Origin: Marisa cornuarietis
Lineage: Eukaryota; Mollusca; Gastropoda; Architaenioglossa; Ampullariidae
Direction of reading: 5' to 3'
DNA length: 64,000 nucleotides
NCBI GenBank assembly: GCA_004794655.1
Contig: SMMW01000046.1
Coordinates: forward strand, 7,675,501-7,739,500
Both the position numbers and the translations under genes were made by a program. The notes beneath the pieces were generated by a model that ran no database searches, was not told where the DNA came from, and saw only the letters and a program-made list of their open reading frames with translations. Shown here piece after piece: positions 23,801 through 37,200 of this stretch. Position 1 is the first letter of the stretch, and every line of letters begins with the position of its first letter.

Positions 23801-26800
23801 CAAGTAGGACTCAGTTACAATTTGTACCTTTATCATTACTTCAAACCTTGAAAACTTTCTCTGCTCATCCAGCAGAGATGAGTTTGTGATTTGCCAAGAA
23901 GTGTAAAAAGCTGTGAAATGAGAAGGCTGGGCACTGTCCTTAGTGTTATACATTAAACAAGGTGAACCACTTAGAGTTCATTTCCCATATGGCCACTAGG
24001 CTATGGGATCTTTAATTTAAAAACAAGGAAAATAGAAGTTAAAATTTATCTTTACAGATGCCGTGTTTCTATGCACCTTTTCTTATTTTTTTAAGTATAA
24101 ATAAATGGAATGTTTTCAGAAAGTGCAACTAAACATATCAACTTACCTTTTAAAGATGCGCAATTGTATTTGACAGGAACACATAGTGATGCACCTTAAT
24201 GATGAAACACCAGAGTTTCACAATAGATTGGTCCTTTTGTTACGAAATCGAGTCCAAGAACTCATGGATGTCTATGTCAAATCTTTGCCTGAAGGTTTGT
24301 GAAATCAGACTTAGACCTAGTAAAGACATTTTATAATTTTATCTTCTTGGCAGTTTTTTCAGCTGATGCTAGAAATTGTGTAGGTTGGCTGCTTTCTTTG
24401 TATTTTTTGTAGGAGTTTTGTTTTTGTTTCATTTTGTTTTAGGTGGATTTTTTTTTTAATTTTCAACACTTAAAGATTTACACCTTTCAGCTAAATTTTG
24501 TTTGCTACATGCTTCCTGTAGCCCAACAACCAGTTTTGATTTTAATACATATTTTGCAAAATTCTGGAAGAATAAGTACAAATTGTGTTAGAAATTTATC
24601 AGGGCATAGAGTTAAAGAATCTGATTCATGCTTGTGTGAAGAGAGACAGCCAGTCACCTTATAAGGGGCATTTGCTCTAATGCAGTCCTCTGAAGACCTG
24701 CCTTTAAATAATGTCTCTTCTAGCAGGTGATGAGCCTAAAAGGGCAGGAAAAGAAGCGGGGGAGCTTGGGGAAGTCCATGCCAAACTTATCAAGTTCCTG
24801 CACACATCTAAACATTACGTTCCTGAGAGACTTTTGACTGGCTTTCCACTTGATGGTATGTTTTTTTAATGAATAGTATATAACATGGTGTTTCCCATTT
24901 TGTTAAACAAGAGCCTGATAATTAAGCATAATCTGCTTTTGATGAATCAATGAAACAATTAGGTTGTGTTTAAAGCTGCTCCCCTTGCTTTGGTGGTTAT
25001 AGTTATTTGCTTGCTTGGCTGGCTGGTTGATTTTTTTTTCTATGAGATCTCACTAAAGGAATAATCAGTTAAGGTAAATGATTTCATGAATTCATTTTCT
25101 TGATCCATTTCAGTAACTAATCAAAACTGTATAGGGCAAGAATTTGCTTTTTAATTGAGATGTCTTAATTGTGACAGCATTGAAGAAATAAATGTCACAG
25201 TATTTAACTATAGAGAATTTATTCTGTTTTTTATTCTGAATGGCATAGTTCTTGAGAATAAGGTTTTCAAAATAACAGTCCAGCTATTAGTCAACTGCAA
25301 ATGGTCCAGTCCTGGCATTGCAGTGCATCATAACTGATTTTTTTTAAGTTGTATAAGTTTTTGTCACAAGATGGTTACATGCAGACAGGAGGATGATAAT
25401 TAATGTGTGAAAGGAAAAGTGGCCCATGCAAAGAGCACCTCATTTGCTAAGTGTGTAAAGGATTTGTAAGGCATCTCAAATGCTGACAGTAAATTGTGTG
25501 ACAGGCTTCCACGAAGAACGTGCCATCTTGTTGGGGAGACTGGGCAGGCATGAACAGGCACTTACAATATACATTCACATCTTGAAGGACAACCATCTGG
25601 CTGAACAGTGAGTGGGCGCTGGAAGGAATGTAGCAGTTCTAAGATCTTATGACATGTTCTGTAGGATCAAGGGAGGAGCATGGTTTTAATGAAAACTATT
25701 TTAAGATAATTGTTACCTGTTCTATGATGTGTTTGCATATATAACATATTTTTCATGAAAGTTATATATATATATTTTTTTTTTGCTTGACCTGTTTAAA
25801 TTAAAACAAATTATTACACTAGATATGAATGATAAACTATAAAAGTGTTCAAGTCATACTATGCATAGAATGCATACTATTAAATATTATGGTCAATTTA
25901 TGGTGGAAAGTGGAAAAGAGGTTAGAAGGGTATCACCTAAGAGAAAAGTTAAAAGGCCGTGGCTTCTTATTCTGTTTGATAATTTAAGACCCCAAACAAG
26001 CTTGGAGCAAAAGAACTGACTTTCAACTTTTTTTCAGGTACTGCGCAGAACACTATGATAAGGAAAAGGAGGAAAATAAAGACGTAAGTGTAATATTATA
26101 AGAGTGTGCTTTGTTTTGCGAGCTACTCATCTTTGGTAGACACAGTTTGACACTGTATTTGTTCATGAGAAGGTGAGAAAGATTGGATTGGTGCAGGCAT
26201 GGGTAAGTTGCAAATAGTTTCATAGCTATTTGTCAGTGTATGCTAAAGTATGGTGTATGTGGGAAAGGGAGAGAGTGACAGCGGATTTTTAATGTTTGAG
26301 TTTAAACATTTCATTAACTTCACTCTTTCTTGTCAACATGTTGCAGGTATACATCTATCTCCTAAAGATGTACCTGCAGCCACCTGACATGTCGATGTTT
26401 GGAATGGCACCAGGTGACACAGTCACAACTAAACCCAATGTCCCAGCTGCACTCAAGCTTCTTGAGGATCATGCGCACAAGATTGATGTTGCCAAGGTGA
26501 GAATGGTGTCCTCTTTCATAAACTTCTATAGTTTTCCAAAACTGATGTCAGCTAACAGAAATTAAGTGTTGTCTTTTCTCATTGCTGTATTTACTAAATT
26601 CTTTCGTCAACTAGAACTGTTTTGCATGCCACTTTTTTTTACCAACAGCAGCAACTTCCAGCAAGGATAGTTCTTATGTTTGGTTTTTTACATTTTGAAT
26701 TTTCAGGTTTTGGAACTTTTACCAAGCAACACACCTATCAAAGACATCCTCACATTCCTTGAAAATGTACTAGAGAATATGGCTACCGAAAAAAGGCAAT

Positions 26801-29800
26801 GTCGAATTCTCAGGAACCTTTTGTATGCTGAGAACCTCAAAGTGAGTACAGTGTTTATTTTCGTTTTTGTTTTGGGAGTTGTTTAGGGTGGGAGGGAGGT
26901 GGACATGGAAGAGACTTCTTGTCCCAGTCTCTTGCTCCCTTGATTTTTGCCCTTCTGACAAGAAAAGCATCAAATCACTTCAAAGGGGAGTGAAAGAGTA
27001 TGCTGCTGCCGTTAATGGTGATAATGTGTGCAAGTATCTTTCTCTTGTTTGTAATCTTTATCTGTGGGATGAAGGGAGGTGTGTATGTGCGTGTGTGCAA
27101 TTCCTGTGTGTGAGAGAGAGAGAGTCTGTGTTTAAATAAACCACCTGAAGGCAGCTTTAAACCTTCTCCACATTTTTGGCATACATTTTGCTTCAAGGGA
27201 CTTATAGCATCTAATAGGGAACAAGAAGTTGGGACCCATTTTGCCAAGCAAACTCAAGCAAGAGGTCAAGAGGGTTCAGGTGGCAAGCACTGAAGGTTTG
27301 TGTGTGTTGATAAATTGTTGCCCCTCTGAATGCCAACAACACAATAGCTATCAAGGTCACCGCGGCATCTTACCCCCTACCCCACTGCATCCACCAGCAT
27401 CCTGACAAGCAAGGCACACATGTTGAGCATTAACCTGCGTACATAAGGGTTGCTACACTCAGAGACGATCGGGAAGGCAGGCTGTGGACTATACCCTCAG
27501 ATCCCTTTTTTATGTGTAGATGCTGGTTGGGGGTAGGAGGGAGAAGGGATGAGGGAAGAATGGGATTCCTCCCCGCCATGCGTACAGAAGATGAGCATCC
27601 GTCAACAGGTCCTTTGTAACATCTCAGAGTCGAATGAAAGAAGTGGGAGTTGCCATTACCCCTGGGGCAACATGGCAAAGTTAAGGCCAAGAATGATTAT
27701 CTCCAGAATTGGACTCTGTGGATGCTGCTTATCCCTGAGGCCCTGTTATGAAACGGTGGCAAAGATGCTGTGTGTAAAATAACAATAACAGAAACAAGAC
27801 GCTTGCTCTTAATCTTATTTTGCCCTGGGCAATGAACTACCCTCGCTTCATGATAGTAGACCCAGGGCAATGATCTACCCTTACTTAATGAAAGCAGCCC
27901 CACCAGTTCATGACCAAGGTGCGCAAAATCCTCCTCATGTTTTGGCAAAAGAATGGGGTTTGGGAAGTGATATTTGCAAACAGGTCCAGTTGGAGATAGA
28001 GGTGTTGAAGTCTGCCGTCAGCAGCACTGGCTGCCTGTGCCTGAGGCATGTTAACAGTGGTGACGCCTCTGACACAATACTTGCTGAATCCAGCATGCAC
28101 TGCGGCTGCGATCCGGTTTTCGTGACAGAACAACATCTGGGGGACCTTCCCCCTCCCTTTCCACCCACCCCGTTTCTAGTGCCCGCCCTGGGGTCTTGCA
28201 GATGAACCCGCACCTTTGACCCCAAGCACGCGAGGTTCGTGACCATGCGTCGCCCCAGGGTTTGTTGCTGGCATCCTATCGTGACGTCATGGTGGCCTGG
28301 ATCTGGCGGTCGGTCAGTCGATGATGCTGCTGCTGCCGCCGCGCTGGCCTCGTCTTGCAACTCCCCTCCTCTCTTTCCGCTTGCAACCGTGCGGCTGTCG
28401 AGGCTAAGAATCGATCTTTGCTGAAGAACCCTCCTTCCTCTTCCCCCTCCCCTCTCACTTTGCCTATTTTACCCCCTCCTTCTTACTGTCTCCGACGGTC
28501 TTTTTATGAGGAGGGGATGTTGTTGTCTGTTTCGCTTTGTTTTTAACTGTTGTTTTTTTCCTAAGCGACTGTAATGCGTATAAAAACGCCATCAAAGAAA
28601 TCGTGTACGATGGTTGTATACTCTCTCTCTCTCCCCTTTCTCTCAGCGTTTCATTTAAACCTCGGCTGCTGTACACAAAATAACGACACTCTTTCAAATC
28701 ACTAGCACTGTTGTTGACTGTGATTATGTTTGGTAGTTTGTATGGAGAAGATACTGAGCCTGCCCTAATCACATGCTTGAAACTACATGTCCTGTTAAGG
28801 GGCTCTGTAGGGATGGAATACAAAGCTAGCAAAAGGGTCAGGTTATACATAGGGTGGTTTTCGCTGTCAGTAGTCTTGTGAACCTCGACTATCATCGTCT
28901 CCCAGCCTCAGTCACGATGATCCGCTGTTTCACTGCTTGTATCTTGATGGCTGACTGAATGACCACCCAACTCCCAAGTCTCTTCAATGCAGTCTCACAT
29001 CCTACAGGGCTGACTTCCGGGAAGGCTGTACGTGGTATATTTACACTGCCTCGGAATTGTGCATAGCCGCCATTTGTCAAACACGCTGGTACAACGGATG
29101 TACGTAGAACTGGGGGGGGGGGGCTGATGATCTTAGATACTGTCTTCTTGGCCGCCGTACCATCTGGTCGTCATGAACAGTGCGCAGGCTCTAAAGCCGA
29201 CTTCAAATGAGTCTAATACCGGATTTGACTAACGCAGGGGTGGTGAACGTCCGGCGCGCGGGCAATATACGGCCCGCGAAATATTTCATCCGGCCCGCCA
29301 AGGAAACCGCAGACTTCAGTAAATCTTTAAAGACCAACCTGAAAGGTTTTCGTTGTTTTCAGATATCGGTAGATATAGGTGATATAAAACTAACCTGCAA
29401 ATTTTATCCTCCAAAACCCATCCATTAATTAATTATCCGTTACGATTCGCACCTACGATCAACGAGCGCCGCTAACAGTGTACTACGTTACGTCACGCTA
29501 GTGGACCATTCACAACATTGACAGCTGCCAACACCAGAGAGAGAGAGTGAGCGACAGTTGGGATTATTCGGACGTTAAAGTCTGCATTTCTCGTGCTAAA
29601 GTAACAGTTTTTCAGAATCACGAGAAATGCAGACTTTCAGCATCCGAATAACCCAAACTGTCGCTCACTCTCTCTCTCTCTTTGGTGTTGACGGCTGCCA
29701 GTGTTGTGAATGGTGCACTAGTGTGACGTAATACACTGTTATCGGCGCTTGTTGACCGCAGGTGCGAATCGCGTACTTTGCCAGCGGATAATTAATTAAC

Positions 29801-31185
29801 GGATGGGTTTTGGAGGCTGCAATTTACAGGTTAGGTTTATATCGCCTATATCTACCGATATCTGTAAAAAAAATCCAAACCATTCAGGTCGGTCTTTAAG
29901 CTTTTGTTTAACAAAGTAAATGTATATCAAGTTTATAATAATAATAATAACTATTATTTTAATAAGGGACAATCAAATAACGTCCAATACGGGACAGACA
30001 GGACACACGAGTACATGATGGGACAGACACTTATGCTTCTAACTATGCTGATAACTCTCCTCCCCGACCGTCTAGTACGACCCGGTAGCGCAGTGGTAGA
30101 ACGATGGTTTGTTACTGGCGCAGTGAGGATCGTAATGTCCTAGGTTCAGTGACACCTATATAGACGATTTTGGAGAATTGTGCATGCATGTGACCACGAA
30201 CTTGTATTACACGTCCGTGATGTGACCATCACCCCAAACCGATGGTAGACCACTTTCGGTTTCATATTGGCTGTTGATACGTGAAGCGTTCTTCGACCAC
30301 GTCGGCTCATACAATTTAAAAAAAAAAGTGTTGACATTGCTGTGTACCTACAAGTGTCCAACATAATCATTTCATAGATTTCTAAAGGATGAGCAAATGA
30401 AAAAGCTTCGACTGGTGGAAAATTCGTTTGGGTTTATGTGTCTACTTTTCGCGCTGCTGATTACGAAAAGGCCGGTTGCGGTGACCTCAGAGAATAAGAG
30501 TGTCAGGCAGACTGGGACTGAACACATTACAAAAAAATGTAAAGACACTGTAGCGAACTACAGTTTGACCAAATAAACCAGGCTAATTTTTAGGCAGATA
30601 ATTGTGTATGCTCCCTCCGAATGATGTTATAAAAAATATGTTCGAAATGTACCTTGAAGGAAAAAAAATTCCCCCACCCCCTGGACTAAAGGGACTGAAG
30701 TAAGTGGTAGTCAGATCGTCTGGATCGAGATTTCATCCGACTGCTGTCGAAATATTCTTTTATCTCGGCGCAGAGAGATATCGGGGGAATATGGAGACGA
30801 ATCTGTCTTTGGCCCGATTTCCAATAAAGTGCACGTCGCTGATGGTCAGACTATTTCTTGACTTTCCACTTCATAAAAGGCGTGAAGCCAAAAGAGAACT
30901 GAAGAAATTCCTAGGCAAAAGAGTTTGTTTATTGCTTTCATGTTTGTGAGTCAAACGATATTACAGAAAAGTTGGAAAAGGAACAACTGACGACAGTTCT
31001 GGCACAAAAACGGTTGACTCGTGAGGCCACATCTCCAGGACAAAATTGTTTCATCTCAGTATGAATGGGATAAAAGTCGGACTGAAAAGATACAAAACAA
31101 GTTCAAGGATGAAAGATTGGGTTATCGTGGCTCAAGCCAGCATAACAGTAGTGCTTGTTGTGTTGATAAAAAAACAGTGCTGTGT

Positions 31186-31223
<38 letters not shown>

Positions 31224-34200
31224 GTCGAAATCCACTGATCGTAAATATCAAGGTAGAATGTATTGCGGAGTAAATGTGGTTGGGAACAGAGGGAGTTCGT
31301 TGTTGTTTTGATATATCTTCCGTTTTCTTTATCTCTCCCCCACACACACACACAAAGCAAACAAATGCACGCACAAAGAGAGAGCAGAGGTGAGACACTA
31401 TAATGACGTCACCGCCAGTAACCGCTGACCTCCCCTGTATCTCCTGTGTCACGCCATCAGCAGTTCACAAAAAAAACCCTACACCACGTGTTGACGCCAT
31501 CCGTGCATTTTATTTTTCCTTCATTGCGATCACCTTTTGGTCGGAAACAAGACTCACTTCTTCTCAGTCCTTGACAAACAGCGATGTTTACATCCCACTT
31601 TACGCCGCTGATAAAAGCCCCGTCTGTTGCCTTTTTAATCTTGGTTACGCCTGTGAGTCAGGTCGGCAGGTGTCTTCTACACACACCTTCGACCTCGACC
31701 CGCATAGTATGAGAGATATAGTACTGATGTGTGTGGGGGGGGAGGGGCTGGCGACGGGATGGGCGATGAAATCAATGATGCTGTGGTCTGATGCGCCTGT
31801 GTTTCAGTCGCATGTGTAAAGTCCGTCCTTGGTGTGAGTGCGTTCACCTCTATCACTGCGTGCGTGCGTGTGTGTGAGTGTTGCAGGTGTTTCGGGTTAG
31901 TCATTTTCTTAGCGCCAGAAGATTAGCTTGTGTGTATGTGTGTGTTGAAAATAACCCTAGGGGAAGGTCCAGTTTGCAGGAATTGAGAAGATAGCGCGGA
32001 TCATGAGAGACTGTTCGGCCTTGAGTGGCAGCCTGTACACTACCATCGGGGAATGAGGGAAGGAGGTGAATTCTCAGGAGAATTCCGTCATTGTTTACTC
32101 CCCACAACAAGGGTATGCATGCAAGTGCCATCCAAAACAGCTTTACAATTGGCCTTTAAGAAAGACTATTTTTGTTGATTTTATGTGTAAAGCAGGCTAG
32201 TTGAGTGGGGTGAGGTAGGTTAGATGTGAATTACTGTTCGTCACTTTGCGCGTGTTTTTCTGGTGGATGGTGCAGTGAACCATGTGGGTCTACTTTTATC
32301 TTAAAAAGCCAGCGAAGTCGACAAGAACCCTGACAAGAGAAGGGGGCAGGGGGGAGGGGATGCTGTACCCGAGCCCGCGGCTGTGAAGAGGGCCCGATCT
32401 TGGTCAGTGGGGTTTTTCACTTCTTTTCTTTTAAAGAAAGGTTGAAATAACATTCCTCAATCTGGGGATGTTTTCCATGGAGCGGGGTTCTACAAGTTTG
32501 ATCCTTTAAAGTCATTTTTTTCTCATTTACTAACTACTCACGTGTAAACAACTCTATGTTCAAGAAGTGATGTAGAGTCTAGTGCACTTGTCCTAATGTT
32601 TGCAGTCTAGATTACGTTACTGAATGAAATGTAGATATTTACAATCGAATTGTAAGCATATTATTATATACTGGGAAAATACTTTACGATTACAAGGGGC
32701 CAGGAGAAGTCGTCTCCCTAGGGGCCCGTGCTGGCTCTTGGCGGTACTGTGCATGCACACGCGGATTTTTTAACAGGGAGATTTGTACATGCAGTCTGGT
32801 GTTTCGTCAGGATACGCTTCCTTCCCACATACCCCCGGCTCACGGCCTTTTTTATTTTTATTTATTTATTGGTGCATGGAACGAGTCTTGGGTTCGTAAA
32901 AGTCAGGTTCTCAGAATTCAGTCGTCGGCTAACATTTCAGATTATGAGGCTAATCGCTGCAGCATGTTCTTTGACAGGCCCTGGGATAGCGTGTCAGATG
33001 ATGAGGCTATTGGGTGCAGCAGGCTCTTTTTTTTTTTTTTTTTTGTCTCCGGGCTCCCGAATCGCCGAGCGCGCTCACAGCCTAAAAATAGGAGCGCAGG
33101 GGAAGCGACGATCGATGTGTGAGGAGATGTCAGCGCCATCCCTGGAGCCTCTCACACAAGGACACAGGACAGGGACCTGTAGTCTCTGCACAGGGCAACG
33201 GCCCGCAAGGTGTAAGCTGCCTGCCTCCTGTATCAGCACTCATCATACGTAACGTAGCCCCCGGCTCTGGCAGAATGATGCCGCTGTCCTGCTAGCTGCC
33301 AAGGTGCGCTGCTTGCACACTCAGCACTTTTGCTCGTGGAAGCAAAAAGATTCTGGTCTCTCTCTCTCACACACACACTTTTTACTAAAGAGCGCACGCG
33401 CGCGCGCGCACACACCATTATAAACATGCACATTCCTTCAAACAAGCTTGTCCAGGTAAAGGGCGCGGTGATATTTTTTGCGCCAGACAGCGCCGCCGGT
33501 TGAAGTAAGCACGTCGAGTAGGTATAGGTTTTGGGGGTGGGGGAGAGAAGAGAGATCATAGGGAGAGGGGAGTGAGGAACAGAGAGAGAGAAGAAGAGTT
33601 GTCGCTGGCGGTATGCGTGCTGCTAGGTACCTGTAGTGTGGGATCCACGCCTGAGGTATGAGAAGAGTCTGCACCGAGCAGTCAGGAATGAACGGCTGAA
33701 AGGGGGATTATTTGTTGTTCTGTATTTTGCTGTGGTGCCTGGGGGGCTGGGAGTTCGGGTTCAGATGCCAACCGGTCTCTGGACACTAAACACTAAACAT
33801 CGGGGGATGAGGGTAAAGTCGTTATCCCGGGTAAATCAAGTGCAAGAGTCTTGTCTATGTAGTGTGTGTCCAGACTCCATGGATGTTGGTTTACCCATGG
33901 GACCGTAGTTATAAAACAGTGGCGAAGATGCCCCAGGGGTAAAGAAACGTACAGCAAGATCAGCTAGACGATTTGTCGTTGCTAAGGAGACGAGAGGTTT
34001 CCCCCCCCCTTAATTCCCCATTTTATTCCTAGATGACGATTTACTTTTGCTTCGTGAGTAGAACATCCCAGACTGACATCGGCGTCAAACATGTCTCGTT
34101 AGCTGTCAGACCTGCTGACATTACTGTACTTGCAGTTGCTGTCAGACTTGCGGACAGTCCAGTTTCTTGTAATATCCGAAGACAATAGAGTTGTTATCAG

Positions 34201-37200
34201 ACGTACAGACAGTGAATAGTTTGTTATCAAACCTGTGGAAAGTGCGGTCTGTTGTCGTGCTTGCGGACAGTACTGTCTATTGTCAGACCGGCAAACAGCT
34301 TAGAGAAGTTTGTGAAATTTTATATGCAGCAACCGAATCAAAAGGGCACCATTCCCCTACAAAAGTACTTGATATTTAGTGTAGCTTGTGACGTGTGAGA
34401 CGGCAACCGTAGACAGTATCAGGACAGTATAGTATTTATCGCGACCTTGAAAACTCGTCTTTTTGGCGAATGGAACGCAGCACGTGATGTTAGGACGAGT
34501 TGTTTGCCCATTGAGAAAGAAAATATAGCACCCACACTTCAGTGGTGTCATGAACACTTTGCCTTACAGATAGCACAGGAGCGGCGTCGTGTTGGTGCTT
34601 TTGTGTCCTCGGTGGCAACAGTCGGCGTAAAAAATTGATTTATGTCCTCTGCGATCTACCGTAAACGTTTGTCACGTATACCAATGAGCTTGCACAAGCT
34701 GGCTAGATGTTCATACTTCAGCGTTGAACTTGTCGTTAGGTGCAGTTCTCGTTTTCTTTTCTTTTGTTTGGCTGTCCTGGGTTCAACTCTCGTCTCGGGC
34801 ATGCTGTTCTTTCTCTGCATGTGGCATCTGTTTACAGGGCTGGCTGCCTTGTCGTGACGTCACCTTAGTTGCTGGCTCGGAGTGAAACACCAGTGCCCAG
34901 CCCGTTTTCTTTTGTTATTATTTCTTCTCATTGTGGTTTGTTTCTCCTTCATTTGTATTTCTACTATTTTAGGAGTAACAAAACATGAGGGTTGTCCGGC
35001 AGTTCAACCAGTACAGTGAGAATTGTTTGTCCAGGTTCAGATCTCGCCTCGGACACATTCCTACCTCCCCACCCACCCCACCCCCGTGTGACATCTGTTT
35101 ACGTGGCCAGCCGCTTTCCTGTGATCTAGTTTTGCTGCTGGCTCGGTGCAAACACTAATTTCCACTCAGTACCCTTCCCCCCTCCCAACCCCGCCGTGAA
35201 ACAGGAAATTATCACGTGTAAATCAGAGTGGTTTGATCGTTTGAAGGCTGTTTATGCATGCTCGTAAACCGAGGTAAATGCGAATTCTCGTAACACAAAC
35301 GAGCGTATTTCGAGCTACTAGCTGTTAAAAAAAACCGCATTAAGCAGCTTATAGTTAAATATTTCCTTTCACTGGTTGATATTTTTTGTAAGCGCCATTC
35401 GTCCTGGTGCAACCTCCTTGTCTTGGCACGTAGAAGTGTCGAGGCAGGAGGTTACTGTCAAAAGTTACACAAATAGCTCTCTGTGAGCATGTCCGCTCCA
35501 CATTGGTGTCCTCCTGTCCTTCCCCCTACCCACCTTTCTCTATTTCCATGACACCACCACCACCACCACCACCACCACACAACTCAGGTTGCGAACGCGC
35601 AGCATGGGTCTGTGTCAGCCACCACTACAGCAGCTACTTGCTCCTCTGCTTGTTCACTTACCTACATAAAGTTCTCTAGCCTCTATGATATGTATATAAA
35701 AATACATAGATGTTTAGCTACCATGGCCGCCTCAGCAGGTGGTGGTAAAGTTTGGTTCCTGGCCGAGAACACAAGCATTTTTCAGCAGGAGCGGGGAAAG
35801 TTGCCAGCAGAAAAAAAGTGCAGGAAAGAATATCATTCTTGTCTGTATAATCACAAAAATTACAGCAGCAGCAGCAACATCCGCGAGGACTTCTTTTTCA
35901 AAGCAGATGTAAGGTTGTATTGCGCTGATCTCAGACTTGCACACTTTCTTTTGTAATCAAAGGTATGAAACGCTTCCAGTTTTGCTTTTGCGATCCATAA
36001 CATGAAAAGTCTCTTAGAGTCTTGCACCGAGCTTTATCCAATCATTAAAAACAAAACTTGTGCACCCCACAAGTCCTTTAACAACACTGGCCGTAGCTGG
36101 CTCGATGACGATTGTGGTAGCCTCTTGTAGCCGGCACTAGACAGCAATTAAGATTAAAGGCGTCCCTGGACATACATGTGCAGGAGTTAGAACCCCATCC
36201 TCCCTACACTTTTCCCCTCGCCCGCTGAGTTTCACCTGTCAGTAGCGGCATGTTTGTACCTGCTGAGTAATCACATTTAGAGCGGCGCTGTGCATACTGT
36301 AGTCTGTGACAGGCTGCCTACATGTCGCCCAATCTCTGACTGTATTGTCTGATTAGATGAAAAACGCTATCTGGACACGAGATTAAGCCCCCCCCGCCCC
36401 CGACACACACACACAAACCCCCCGAGGCAGATGGCCAATGAGAAGGTTGAAATTGGGGCCCTATATAATCCTCGTTTGGGAAAAGAAAGTTAGTAAGCGC
36501 CAGGCAAGTGGCCGGTTTCGGGGCTATCGCTCGTGCACATCTTTTCCTATCACACAGACCCAACCCCTCATCTCGCAGACTTCGTCTTTCTCCACATTTG
36601 GTGACAGAGTGGATTTTCTCCAGTCAGCCACAGGATATGGATCATGCATCCAGTGTTATGTCACAGCACTCGCCAATCCCCGGATGGTGGTGAGATAACA
36701 AGTCGAGACTGTTCGCCTACGTTCAACGAGATAACTACTGATAATTTAAAAATAACGAAAGATCCGCCTCTCGAAAACGGACTGTTATTGGAGGTGTTTG
36801 AAGTAAATAAAATAAATAAAATCCATGGACTGCGAGCTCGATGATCTTACAATACTATTCCTTCCTACCACTGGGCTGACGATGCTACGAGTTTTACTTG
36901 AGATCCCCCCCCCCAACCCACCCACTCCAGCAGTTCCCCCGTCAAATGCCCAATAAAGCCCAAGCATCTGCCTGTCGACTGTGTTAACATTCACACTTAT
37001 ATCATAATTCTGCCAGTTTGTAAAGCCTTTCACTTAGTTTTTTAAATCTAATATTTCGCGGCATATTTTGTTTAGCCTTATAGTGTGAGAGTGGAGTTTG
37101 TCAACAGCTGTCACAACTGGTCAAAGCGTCGTCTTCCAACATGTCTGCCAAATTGCATCAGCGTGTATTCTTAACTGTCACACCTTCAAAAATCTTTTTT

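Noticed and set aside
27935..28360. 141-codon minus-strand frame with alanine/serine run
   Set aside because: The run comes from a GCT/GCC repeat in a CpG-rich stretch that is open in several frames; no recognisable protein.
32728..33252. 174-codon open frame on the plus strand
   Set aside because: Encodes a poly-F run from a T tract and a local 58-bp duplication; no domain motif and no splice partners.
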